64,000 nt of DNA from Actinophytocola xanthii. GTDB lineage: Bacteria > Actinomycetota > Actinomycetes > Mycobacteriales > Pseudonocardiaceae. Position numbers and translations under genes: made by a program. Positions 16,608-24,517 of the stretch are shown piece after piece. Under the pieces are notes generated by a model. That model searched no databases and had not been told where the DNA came from. It worked only from the letters and a program-made list of their open reading frames with translations. The stretch is from positions 62,001 to 126,000 of the forward strand of contig NZ_MSIE01000025.1 of assembly GCF_001921205.1 (NCBI RefSeq), read 5' to 3'. The first letter of the stretch is position 1, and every line of letters begins with the position of its first letter.

Positions 16608-17243
16608 ATGGCACACAACTCGACCTCGCGCCGCCGGTTCGGCGCCTTGGGGGCGTTCGCCGTGAGCGGGATGGCTGCGGCCGCCCTCGTCGGCATGGCC
16701 GGTACGGCCAGCGCACACACGCCGAAGATCGACGCTGGCTGCGCCGAGGACGGTTCGTGGCTGAAGGTTGAGCTGACGCAGTACAACGACAAGCAGGCCA
16801 ACGGGATCGCCGTGGCCGTCGACGGCGAGGTCGTTCTCGAGGAGGAGTTCGGCAAGGACTTCTCCCAGACCTGGGACGAGCTCGACCCGACCGTCGAGCA
16901 CGAGGTCGCGGTCGTCGTCCAGGCCTGGGACGACCCGGACGCCTCGAAGGGCTTCTCCTTCGAGGACACCCTGACGATCGAGGCGTGCGTGGAGCCGGAG
17001 CCGGAGCCGACCCTCCCGCCGTCCTCGGAGCCGACCCAGCCGAGCGAGTCCCCGTCCGCGCAGCCGGCTCCGACCCCCTCGGTCTCCGACACCCCCGCTC
17101 CGCCCACGACCTCGGTCGAGGTGGAGGAGGCCGCGCTGGCCGAGACCGGTGCGAGCATCGCGATCCCGCTGGGGATCGGCGCCGTCCTGCTGGCCGGCGG
17201 TGTCGTGCTGATGATCGTGGTCCGTCGCCGCGGCCGCGCCTGA
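16608..17243 (+). CDS. Cell-wall-anchored surface protein with LAETG sortase signal
   Basis: 211 residues from ATG 16608 with GGAGG 6 bases upstream; longer upstream starts lack an RBS. A Sec signal ('RRRFGALGAFAVSGMAAAAL', cleavage after 'ASA') leads into an acidic domain of about 95 residues with two Cys ('GCAEDGSW' and 'EACVEP') that could form a disulfide. A Pro/Ser/Thr stalk follows, then 'LAETGAS', a hydrophobic helix and 'RRRGRA'. LAETG is the class E sortase motif used by GC-rich actinobacteria, so the mature protein should be linked to peptidoglycan. No sortase gene is nearby. The function of the acidic domain is unknown. Confidence 0.85.
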   Translation: MAHNSTSRRRFGALGAFAVSGMAAAALVGMAGTASAHTPKIDAGCAEDGSWLKVELTQYNDKQANGIAVAVDGEVVLEEEFGKDFSQTWDELDPTVEHEVAVVVQAWDDPDASKGFSFEDTLTIEACVEPEPEPTLPPSSEPTQPSESPSAQPAPTPSVSDTPAPPTTSVEVEEAALAETGASIAIPLGIGAVLLAGGVVLMIVVRRRGRA

Positions 17244-17262
17244 GTAACGACACGACGTAGCA

Positions 17263-17302
17263 ACGACTGAGGGCGGGCCCGAACGGGCCCGCCCTCAGTC
17301 GT
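17263..17302 (+). terminator. 18-bp perfect terminator hairpin
   Basis: 17263-17280 is the exact reverse complement of 17285-17302, with a GAAC tetraloop and a very GC-rich stem. It follows the stop of the LAETG protein by 19 bases. No T-run. Confidence 0.88.
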
Positions 17303-17362
17303 GTCCGGACCGTGACCGAGCCGGGTGGGAACCGGACGGCTCGCGTCAGCCTCGAACCCCGC

Positions 17363-17884
17363 ATGAGTCGACTTCTTCCGCTCGTCGTCGCGTTCCTGCT
17401 CGCGGGCTGCGCGCAGGCCGGCGGTGGCACGATGACCGCCACGCACGAAGGCGGGATGCCGGACGACTTCACCACCACGATCGTCTACCGCAACGGTTCG
17501 GTGGCCCCGCCCCACCACTTCGAGTGGCGGTTGCGGGTCGACCGGACCCAGGCGGAGCTGTCCTGGCGGCCCGGGTACGACGAGGCCGAGCCGCCGTGGG
17601 TGGAGAGCGTGGCGGTGACCGAGGAGCAGCGGGCCGACCTCTACGAGCGGCTGCGCACGGCGGCCGTGCTCGGTGGGGCGCGCTCGGTGGACGAGGGCCT
17701 GAGCGGTGGGCCGACGGGGTCGGTGGAGGCGACGGTCGGCGGGCGGACCACCCGCTCCGGCGAGCTCGGCCTGAGCGAGAACAGCCAGCGGGCCCTGGAC
17801 CAGGTCCAGGCCGCCGCTGAGGAGGTCGTCCCCGCGGACGTCTGGAACCGCATGACCGACCGGCAGCGGACCTGGGGCGGCTGA
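17363..17884 (+). CDS. Lipoprotein of unknown function
   Basis: 173 residues from ATG 17363, placed so that a lipoprotein signal peptide begins directly: 'MSRLLPLVVAFLLAGC' with lipobox LLAGC, Cys16 being the lipidated residue. The mature part has no motif I recognise; 'WVESVAVTEEQRADLYERLR' suggests a small alpha/beta domain. It should sit on the outer face of the cytoplasmic membrane. It is followed by a MerR regulator in the same direction, but that gene has its own promoter at 17898-17928, so they are probably separate units. Confidence 0.7.
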   Translation: MSRLLPLVVAFLLAGCAQAGGGTMTATHEGGMPDDFTTTIVYRNGSVAPPHHFEWRLRVDRTQAELSWRPGYDEAEPPWVESVAVTEEQRADLYERLRTAAVLGGARSVDEGLSGGPTGSVEATVGGRTTRSGELGLSENSQRALDQVQAAAEEVVPADVWNRMTDRQRTWGG

Positions 17885-17897
17885 GCGGCGTCCACGC

Positions 17898-17928
17898 TTG
17901 CCCTGACGTGCGCGTCAATGTCTACGCT
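17898..17928 (+). promoter_or_regulatory. MerR-type promoter with 19-bp spacer and dyad
   Basis: -35 TTGCCC (17898-17903) and -10 TACGCT (17923-17928) are separated by 19 bases, the over-long spacing that MerR-family activators untwist. The dyad TGACG-TGCG-CGTCA (17904-17917) lies inside the spacer. The predicted start site coincides with the ATG at 17936, so the MerR mRNA is probably leaderless. Confidence 0.65.
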
Positions 17929-17935
17929 CGGCCGC

Positions 17936-18328
17936 ATGCGAATCGGCGAGCTGGCCAGGCGCACCGGCACCACCACGCGGGCGCTGCGGTTCTACGAGGC
18001 ACAGGGGCTGCTGAGCGCGCGGCGCTCGGCCAACGGGTACCGCGAGTACGGCGAGGACGACGTGCGGCTCGTGGTCGAGATCCAGGCACTGCAGGCCGTC
18101 GGGATGACCCTCGAGGACACCCGGCCGTTCGTGGCGTGCCTGCGGGCGGGGCACGACAGCGGCGACTCCTGCGGTGACTCGATCGAGGTCTACCGGCGCA
18201 AGCTGGCCGAGGTCGACGCCTGTCTGGCCCGGCTCGGCACGGTCCGGGCCGAGCTCGCCGAGAAGCTCACCGAGGCGCTGACCCGCCGGGACGGCTTCCT
18301 CGATCCCTGCGTCGTCCCCACCACCTGA
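17936..18328 (+). CDS. MerR family regulator paired with thioredoxin
   Basis: 130 residues from ATG 17936. The MerR DNA-binding head is intact: 'RIGELARRTGTTTRALRFYE' then 'GLLSARRSANGYREYGEDDV'. A coiled-coil dimer helix follows. The effector region carries Cys residues in 'VACLRAGHDSGDSCGDSI' and 'DACLARL', with one more near the C-terminus ('DPCVVP'), so thiol/redox or metal sensing is plausible. It is followed by trxA 11 bases downstream, making a MerR-trx operon, and sits behind a promoter of MerR geometry, consistent with autoregulation. Confidence 0.87.
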   Translation: MRIGELARRTGTTTRALRFYEAQGLLSARRSANGYREYGEDDVRLVVEIQALQAVGMTLEDTRPFVACLRAGHDSGDSCGDSIEVYRRKLAEVDACLARLGTVRAELAEKLTEALTRRDGFLDPCVVPTT

Positions 18329-18339
18329 AGGAGACCGCC

Positions 18340-18681
18340 ATGCTCGACGCCGTCACCGACGAGACCTTCGCCCGCGACGTGCTCACCCACGACCGGCCGG
18401 TGCTGGTCGAGTTCTGGGCCGACTGGTGCGGGCCGTGCCGGATGGTCACCCCCGTACTCGAGCAGATCGCCGCCGAACGCGCGGGCGAGCTGACGATCCG
18501 CTCGATCAACGCCGACGAGAACCCGGCGACCGCGCGGGACCACACCGTGCTGTCGCTGCCGACCATGATCCTGTTCCGCGACGGCCGACCGGTCCGCACG
18601 TTCGTCGGCGCCAAGCCCAAGGCGCGGCTGCTCGCCGACCTCGACGAGGCACTCGCTCAGCGCCCGTTCTCCTGTTCGTAG
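18340..18681 (+). CDS. trxA: Thioredoxin
   Basis: 113 residues, standard length. The active site 'WCGPC' is at residues 29-33 (Cys30 and Cys33), preceded by 'VLVEFWAD', and the cis-Pro loop 'SLPTMILF' is present. It reduces cytosolic protein disulfides, recharged by thioredoxin reductase, which is not encoded here. It is co-transcribed with the MerR gene, and its last 25 bases overlap the 3' end of the convergent sigma-factor gene, so the two transcripts must be antisense to each other at their ends. It ends in an unusual 'SCS' with an extra Cys. Probably an accessory, stress-induced thioredoxin. Confidence 0.93.
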   Translation: MLDAVTDETFARDVLTHDRPVLVEFWADWCGPCRMVTPVLEQIAAERAGELTIRSINADENPATARDHTVLSLPTMILFRDGRPVRTFVGAKPKARLLADLDEALAQRPFSCS

Positions 18682-19349
18682 TACCGCTGCAGCAGGCTCA
18701 GACAGCGGCGCCGGGTCGGCCCGATGCTGCCGACCGGGATGCCGAGCTCCTCGGCCACCGCCCGGTACTCGGCGCGTCCGGCGAGGACGGTCAACCGCAG
18801 CAGCTCCTGGCAGCGCGGGGTCAACCGGTTGAACGCGAGCCACAGCGCCCGGTCACGGTCGCCGCGCAGCACCTGGTCCTCGGGCGAGGGGTCGGGTGCG
18901 GCCAGCTCCCCGGTCGCCGGGCCGCCGAGCTCGACGGTCCTCGTGCGCTGGGACTGGCGGGCGAGGTGGTTGGCCTCCCGGCGCGTCGTGGTGATCAACC
19001 ACGCGGCGAGCGCGCTCGGGTCGCTGAGCCGGTGGATGTGGCGGACGAACGCGAGCCAGACCGTCTGCGCCACGTCCTCGGCCTCGACCCGGCCCAGCCC
19101 GTTGCTCCGCGCGACGTGCCAGACCAGCGGGCTCAGATCGCCGATCAGTGCGGCGAACGCCCCGCGGTCCCCGTCGCGGGCGGCCAGCAGGCACGCGGCG
19201 TGCCGTTCCCGGCCTTCCAGGTTTGCCCAGCGGGTGCCCACGCGCACCCGCAGGACCACCTCGCGCAGTCCCGACTCGACGTCGAACTCGGGCACGCTGT
19301 CCTCGGCGACGGCGAGGTGGACCAGGTGGCGGATGTCCTCGTCGATCAT
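18657..19349 (-). CDS. Sigma-70 family (ECF-like) sigma factor with N-terminal extension
   Basis: 230 residues. Region 2 is at about residues 58-120 ('DRGAFAALIGDLSPLVWHVA', 'VEAEDVAQTVWLAFVRHI'), region 4 at about 165-225 ('LTPRCQELLRLTVLAGRAEY', 'VAEELGIPVGSIGPTRRRCL'). Before region 2 there is an extra ~50-residue segment ('IRHLVHLAVAEDSVPEFDVE...') not found in ordinary ECF factors. The ATG at 19349 overlaps the stop of the upstream sigma-like gene (ATGA), so the two are translationally coupled. Its 3' end overlaps trxA by 25 bases. No anti-sigma gene with a membrane helix is adjacent. Confidence 0.82.
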   Translation of the reverse strand: MIDEDIRHLVHLAVAEDSVPEFDVESGLREVVLRVRVGTRWANLEGRERHAACLLAARDGDRGAFAALIGDLSPLVWHVARSNGLGRVEAEDVAQTVWLAFVRHIHRLSDPSALAAWLITTTRREANHLARQSQRTRTVELGGPATGELAAPDPSPEDQVLRGDRDRALWLAFNRLTPRCQELLRLTVLAGRAEYRAVAEELGIPVGSIGPTRRRCLSLLQRYYEQENGR

Positions 19350-19891
19350 TCCCGGGCTCCGTCCACCAGGGGTTTCATCAGCACCCGCATTCGCTCGACG
19401 TGGGCTCGAATCACCGTCCGCGGGATTGCGAGAATGTCGGCGATCTCCCCGTCGCCGCATTCGAGCAGAAAGAACAGGACGGCGACCGCGCGGCGCTCGA
19501 CCGGCTGGCGGTCGATCAGCTCGCGAACCGAGTCCGGCAGCTTCCTGCCGGGGACGTCCTCGTGTTCGCCACCCTCCTCCGATCGGCCGGTCGCGGCGCG
19601 GCCCCCGCGCCGCTCGGCGTCGGCCACGCGGCGGACCGCCACCGCGGCGACGTGCCTGCCCTCGTCCCCACCGCGCGCCGCCATTGCCTGCCTGGAACGG
19701 GACCCGCTCCCGCGCCACTGCCGGAGCAGGCGCGCGTAGGCGTCCTGGGTGGCGTCCCTGGCGAGGTCGGGGTCACCGCGGGCCATCCGCAACGCGGCCT
19801 GGTACGTACGCTCCACGGTGGCTCGGTAGAAGTTCTCGAAATCGGCCTGACTCCGGTCGATGTCGTCGCTCTGCGGCGTCACGGTCGTCAT
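19346..19891 (-). CDS. Sigma-70 family protein, first gene of a tandem pair
   Basis: 181 residues from ATG 19891 (a TTG at 19924 is possible). Region 2 text 'FENFYRATVERTYQAALRMA' and 'DPDLARDATQDAYARLLRQW' is at residues ~18-60; a region 4-like HTH 'GDGEIADILAIPRTVIRAHV' is near the C-terminus. The linker is Arg/Gly-rich ('RRVADAERRGGRAATGRSEE') and likely disordered. It overlaps the next sigma gene by 4 bases. Two sigma-like proteins made from one message could act as a cascade or partners; this is inference. Confidence 0.75.
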   Translation of the reverse strand: MTTVTPQSDDIDRSQADFENFYRATVERTYQAALRMARGDPDLARDATQDAYARLLRQWRGSGSRSRQAMAARGGDEGRHVAAVAVRRVADAERRGGRAATGRSEEGGEHEDVPGRKLPDSVRELIDRQPVERRAVAVLFFLLECGDGEIADILAIPRTVIRAHVERMRVLMKPLVDGARE

Positions 19892-20019
19892 ACCTCGTCG
19901 CTCGGTCGGGGATGTCGCCGTCAATACTCTGCTGGTGTCTCGGGCTTGATGCTATTTCCGTGACCAAATTCCCACTAATGCCCCGCGCAGGTGACACCGA
20001 TGGGTGACCGGGAGAAGAA

Positions 20020-23000
20020 TCAGCGGGTTGCTCGCATGTCAGCCACCGCCCGGACCACGCGCTCGCGCCAGGTGGGCAGCGCTGCCGGCGCGGCGTCGGC
20101 CAGCTTCGCGAGCAGGTCGGTCACCACCTCGTCGGCGCCCGCGTCGTCCTCGACCACCGTCAGCAGCGAGGCGAGGCCGACGTGGGCTCGTGCCCAGTCG
20201 TCGACGTACTGCCGCCGCCCGTCGGCCACCAGCCGGCCGTAGGCCTCGACCGCGGCGAGGAACCCGTGCCGGGCGGCCCCGTTGCGCCGCACCGGCATCG
20301 CCGACATGCCCAGCTGGACGCCGGCCAGTCCGCACAGCGCGAACGCCCGTTCCCCGGGATGGGTCCTGGCCACCCATCCCGCACTGCCCAGCACCTCCTC
20401 CACCAGCCGCGACGCCGCCAGGGCAAGTCCCGACCCGGACAGGGTGGTCGCCTCGGCCAGCACCTCGCGCTGGGCGTCGAACCACCCGTCGAGCTCGTCC
20501 GGCTCCATCGCGGTGAGCGAGCGGAGCAGCTCCAGCTGCGAGTCGAGCCCGCGTGCCACCACCGGGTCCGAGCCCAGCCTCGCCCTGGCCGCGGTGATCG
20601 CGACGACCGCACCGTCTACATCGGACAAACGGTGACGCAGGTAGCCGTAGGACGCGCGCAGCCGAGCGGCCGCCTCCACCAGGTCGTCCCGGCCCTGCCC
20701 GACCAGCCGGGTGTAGACCTCGAGCCCGGCTTGCGCGGCGTCCTGCGCGCCGTGGAAGTCACCCAGCTCGTAGCGGGCGTTGGTGAGCCGGCGGTAGGAG
20801 TCGGCCAGGTCGGCCTCGCCGCGCAGGCCGCGGTCGACCAGGGGTGCCAGCTCCTCGGTCGACTGGGCGAGCACCTGCGCCGACTCGTCGAGGTGCCCGG
20901 CGTCGCCGAGCGCGGCGCTCAGGCTCTCCAGCACCAGGACCCGGGTGAAACCCGGCTCCTCGTCGTCGGCGAGCAGGTACAGCGCGTGCCGGTACCGCCC
21001 GCACGCCCCCATGGGGTCGCCGGCCCGGCGCAGCAGCACCCCGTGCTGGCGGTGCGCCATCGCGGCAAGCGTCCGCCGCCGGGCCGAGGTGCCGATCTCC
21101 TGCTCCGGGACCAGCCGCAGCACCTCGTCGAACTGCTCGCGCGCTCCGTCCTCGTCGCCCGCCTCCATCAGCGCGGTCCCCAGCTTCTCCCGCGCCGCCG
21201 CCAGCTCCACCGTCCAGCCGCCCGGGCCGTCGAGGTCGGCGAGGCGCTGCCACAGCTCGACGGCCCGGGTGGCGATCTCGGCACCCGCCCGCGGGTCGGC
21301 CAGGGCCACCTCGCGGTCGTAGGCGGTGGCCAGCTTGTCGGTCAGCTCGTCGCGGCCGTCCCGGACGACGGCCTCGGTGAGCAGGTAGCGCGTCATGCGG
21401 TAGGCGTCCATCGCCGGCTCTCGCCGACCGAGGCTCTCCAGCGCCCTGGCGAGCAGGAACCAGCCGCGACCGAGGTCGGCGGCCAGCTCGTGCCGGCCGG
21501 CGTCGTTCACCAGCGGGGTGAGCAGGTCGACCACCCGCCGCGCGTGGTGGAGCTGGTCGGCCGGAGCCGCGGCGAGCGTCGCCCGCTCCAGCGCGACCTG
21601 CCCGGCGAGCGCGTCGTCGGCCGGGGTGAGGCCGTCCAGCACCCGCTCCGCCTGCTCCCGGGCACCCGCGGCGTGCAGCGCGCGGGCCTTCGCCGTTCCC
21701 GCCGCGAGCGCGCCGGCCCGGTCGCCGGCCCGCTCGTAGGCCGACCGGGCCCGGTCGTAGAGGTCGAGGTCGGCCAGCGTGCCGGCGCGCGCCAGCAGGG
21801 CGCCGGCGAGCACCTCCGGATGGTCCTCGAGCTGCTCGGCGACGGCGATCGCCCGGTCGGCACCGGTCGCCGGTCCCGCCTGGTCGGGTGCGGCGACCGC
21901 CAGCTCGGTGAGCACGGTCGCCAGCAGGACCCGGGAGTCCTCGTCGGTGCGCCCGTCGAGCAGGTCGACGCAGGCGCGCAGGTTCGCCGCCCCCGCCATC
22001 ACCTCCCCGGCCCGCAGCGCCGCACGGCCGGTGTCGGCCCGCAGCCGCGCCCGCGCCAGGACCGGACCACCCGTCTCGTCGAGCACCCGCTGCGCCTCGG
22101 TGAACGCCCGCAGGTCCTCGCCGGCCTTGGCCCGGCGGGTGCTGCGCCAGGACGGCCAGAATACCGTCGCCGTGCGCGGGTCGAGCCCCGCTGTCGCGTA
22201 GGCGAAGGCCAGCCACGCCCTCGGGTCGCGCCAGGGACCGGACGGTGGGCCGTCCAGCACCGAGGGCCGGGTCGGCCGGGGATGTCCGGGCAGGGCCGTG
22301 GCGAGCGTGGCGGCGACCTCGCCCATCGACCTCGGCCGCTGTGCCGGGTCGAACCGCAGACACCTCCGGAGCAGGTCGACCACCCCCGGCGGTACGGGAA
22401 CCCGCCAGCGCTCCCGGGCGGCGAGTTGCTCGAGCACCGCGTCGGCGAGCACCCCCGACGGCCAGGTCCGCTCGCCGGCGAACATCTCCAGCACGACGAC
22501 CGCCCAGCTCCAGAGGTCGGCGGCCGGCCCGACCGGCTGGTCCTCGACCTGCTCCGGCGCCGCGTAGGCGCCCTCGGGCGCCTCGCGGATCGTGCCGTCG
22601 GCGTCCAGGTGGCGCAGGTGTTCGGGCGGCCGCGGGGTGGCGAAGTCGGTCAACTTGGCCGTGCCGTCCTCGGTCAGCACCACGTTGGCCGGCGCAACGT
22701 CGAGGTGCGGCAGACCCATGGCATGCGCCGCGTCCAGGCCCCAGGCGACCTCGGCGGCGAGCCGCAGCACCGTGCGCACCGGGTCGGCGCCGGCGTAGAG
22801 ACGGCCGTCGGCGATGTGGTCGGCCAGCGAGCCGCCTGCGGCGTACTCCGCGAACACCAACAGCTCGGCGCCCGCCACCCGCACGAACCGGCAGGCGGCG
22901 AGGTGCGGGTGGGGTGGGAGGTCGATCCAGCGCCGGACGTCGGTGAGCACGCGGTGCTGGGCGACGAGGTCGGCGACCTCGACCCGCCGGACCGTGTGCC

Positions 23001-23127
23001 GCCCGCCGTCGCGGTCACGCACCAGGGCGACCCGCCAGGTCCCGCCCCCGGCGAGCTCGCGTTCCACGGTGAACTCGCCGAGCACGGTCGTCCCCGGCCG
23101 CCACCTCCCGCCCGCCGTGGTGCTCAT
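20020..23127 (-). CDS. Degenerate Ser/Thr protein kinase with long helical-repeat region
   Basis: 1035 residues. A kinase-like domain covers about residues 18-285, but key motifs are altered: the beta3 'VAIK' lysine position reads 'TVRRV' (45-49), the catalytic loop is 'HLDVAPAN' (141-148; Asp143 and Asn148 kept, HRD Arg and the following Lys lost), DFG is 'DFA' (161-163), while 'AAPEQ' (189-193) keeps the APE motif. A Pro-rich linker leads to about 700 residues of TPR-like helical repeats rich in Ala, Leu and Arg. There is no transmembrane segment, unlike PknB-type kinases, so it should be cytosolic. It may be a pseudokinase scaffold or a weak atypical kinase. It is monocistronic and divergent from the pentapeptide-type gene. 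Confidence 0.8.
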   Translation of the reverse strand: MSTTAGGRWRPGTTVLGEFTVERELAGGGTWRVALVRDRDGGRHTVRRVEVADLVAQHRVLTDVRRWIDLPPHPHLAACRFVRVAGAELLVFAEYAAGGSLADHIADGRLYAGADPVRTVLRLAAEVAWGLDAAHAMGLPHLDVAPANVVLTEDGTAKLTDFATPRPPEHLRHLDADGTIREAPEGAYAAPEQVEDQPVGPAADLWSWAVVVLEMFAGERTWPSGVLADAVLEQLAARERWRVPVPPGVVDLLRRCLRFDPAQRPRSMGEVAATLATALPGHPRPTRPSVLDGPPSGPWRDPRAWLAFAYATAGLDPRTATVFWPSWRSTRRAKAGEDLRAFTEAQRVLDETGGPVLARARLRADTGRAALRAGEVMAGAANLRACVDLLDGRTDEDSRVLLATVLTELAVAAPDQAGPATGADRAIAVAEQLEDHPEVLAGALLARAGTLADLDLYDRARSAYERAGDRAGALAAGTAKARALHAAGAREQAERVLDGLTPADDALAGQVALERATLAAAPADQLHHARRVVDLLTPLVNDAGRHELAADLGRGWFLLARALESLGRREPAMDAYRMTRYLLTEAVVRDGRDELTDKLATAYDREVALADPRAGAEIATRAVELWQRLADLDGPGGWTVELAAAREKLGTALMEAGDEDGAREQFDEVLRLVPEQEIGTSARRRTLAAMAHRQHGVLLRRAGDPMGACGRYRHALYLLADDEEPGFTRVLVLESLSAALGDAGHLDESAQVLAQSTEELAPLVDRGLRGEADLADSYRRLTNARYELGDFHGAQDAAQAGLEVYTRLVGQGRDDLVEAAARLRASYGYLRHRLSDVDGAVVAITAARARLGSDPVVARGLDSQLELLRSLTAMEPDELDGWFDAQREVLAEATTLSGSGLALAASRLVEEVLGSAGWVARTHPGERAFALCGLAGVQLGMSAMPVRRNGAARHGFLAAVEAYGRLVADGRRQYVDDWARAHVGLASLLTVVEDDAGADEVVTDLLAKLADAAPAALPTWRERVVRAVADMRATR

Positions 23128-23297
23128 GCGCTTCTCGGCACACCCGGCGGTGTGGTGGCGACGGCCCGGATCCGGCCGGCATGACCGCGCACCGTTGCCG
23201 ACATACCACCAACTGTAGGTCCGTCACCCGCTTCGGTGTGATTGTCGGCCGCCAGAATCTTGCTTTCCGCTACGCTTCGGCTACGGAGAGCAGAGGT

Positions 23298-24245
23298 ATG
23301 CCGCGAGATCGCACCGACATCCACCCAGTCCTGTCGACCACGACCATCGCGTTGTGGGCGGCCGGACTGCTGGTTCTGGCCGCGGTCGTGGTGACGCTGC
23401 TGTGGACGACGCTCGGCTCCGGCCACTCGCAGGACTCGGTCCGGCTCGACGTCATCCGCACCGGCGCGAGCATCGTCGTCGGCACCGGCGGCGCCGCCGC
23501 GCTGCTGCTGGCCGCCCGCCGCCAGCGGGTGACCGAGCTCGACGTCCGGCAGCGCGACTTCGACGCGACCGAGCGACGGGTGACCGAGCTGTACGGGAAG
23601 GCCGCCGACCAGCTGGGCGCCGAGCAGGCCCCGGTGCGGCTGGCCGGTCTGTTCGCCCTGGAACGGCTGGCCCAGCAGTACCCCGACCACCGCCAGACGA
23701 TCGTCGACCTCATCTGCGCCTACCTGCGGATGCCGGCGCGGCCACTGCCCCGCCGGGGCAGCGAGGAGGCCGAGGTGCGCCAGGCGGCCCAGGACCTCCT
23801 GGCGCGGCACCTGCGCCCGGGGGAGCGGTTCTGGCCGGACACCGACATCAACCTCGCCGGCGCGACGCTGCACGGCCTGGTCCTCACCCACTGCGAGATC
23901 GGCTCGCTGCGGTGCGCCGGAGCGACGTTCGTGGGGTCGGCGACGTTCCGCGGCACCCGGGTGGTCCGAGGGGCGGACTTCCGGGAGGCGCGCTTCCTCG
24001 GTCTGGCCGACTTCCGCCGGGTCAGCTTCGGCGAGGAGCCGAAACCCTTCCGCGGCACCACCTTCGAGGGGGAGGTGGACTTCGGCACGACGACGGAGGT
24101 CTCGCTTGCCGGTGCCCGCACCCGGACCGGGCCCCAGCCCCGGCGGAAATGGCCGTCCGCGTGGACCGAGAGGTGTATTCCAGAACAGAGATCCTGGGCT
24201 ACGCTGGAACCGAAGCGCGTGCACGACGCTCTCACCGAAGGTTGA
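23298..24245 (+). CDS. Membrane protein with pentapeptide-type repeats
   Basis: 315 residues from ATG 23298 (AGAGG just upstream; longer in-frame extensions lack codon bias). Two membrane helices are near residues 15-37 and 55-75. A cytoplasmic coiled/charged segment 'RDFDATERRVTELYGKAADQ' is followed by 'RLAGLFALERLAQQYPDHRQ', the conserved core of a common actinobacterial membrane-anchored family. The C-terminal part has degenerate A(D/N)LxG-like units ('NLAGATLHGL', 'RCAGATFVGS', 'VRGADFREARF', 'GLADFRRVSF') that form a short right-handed beta helix. The last ~45 residues are Arg/Pro-rich and may be poorly conserved. Function unknown. Confidence 0.75.
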   Translation: MPRDRTDIHPVLSTTTIALWAAGLLVLAAVVVTLLWTTLGSGHSQDSVRLDVIRTGASIVVGTGGAAALLLAARRQRVTELDVRQRDFDATERRVTELYGKAADQLGAEQAPVRLAGLFALERLAQQYPDHRQTIVDLICAYLRMPARPLPRRGSEEAEVRQAAQDLLARHLRPGERFWPDTDINLAGATLHGLVLTHCEIGSLRCAGATFVGSATFRGTRVVRGADFREARFLGLADFRRVSFGEEPKPFRGTTFEGEVDFGTTTEVSLAGARTRTGPQPRRKWPSAWTERCIPEQRSWATLEPKRVHDALTEG

Positions 24246-24517
24246 GTCCCCGCGGCCAGTTCGGGAGGTGACCTCGATATGCGATTGGCTGGCTGCTACT
24301 CCCCGGGCCGGATTGCCGGTCCGGTATCGACGGTTGCCGCTCGGCTTGGGGGCCGCAGCGGCATCGTCGAACCGGCCGACAGTCCGAACCCGTGGTTCGT
24401 CCCGGGTACGGGACCGCGGTCGGTTGGGTGAGTGACGCGGACGGCTTGGTGGCAGTACGGCTCTCTGACCCTCCCCCGCGGTCCCGGTAACCGGTGACGA
24501 CCGGCGGTGTGCCGGGA

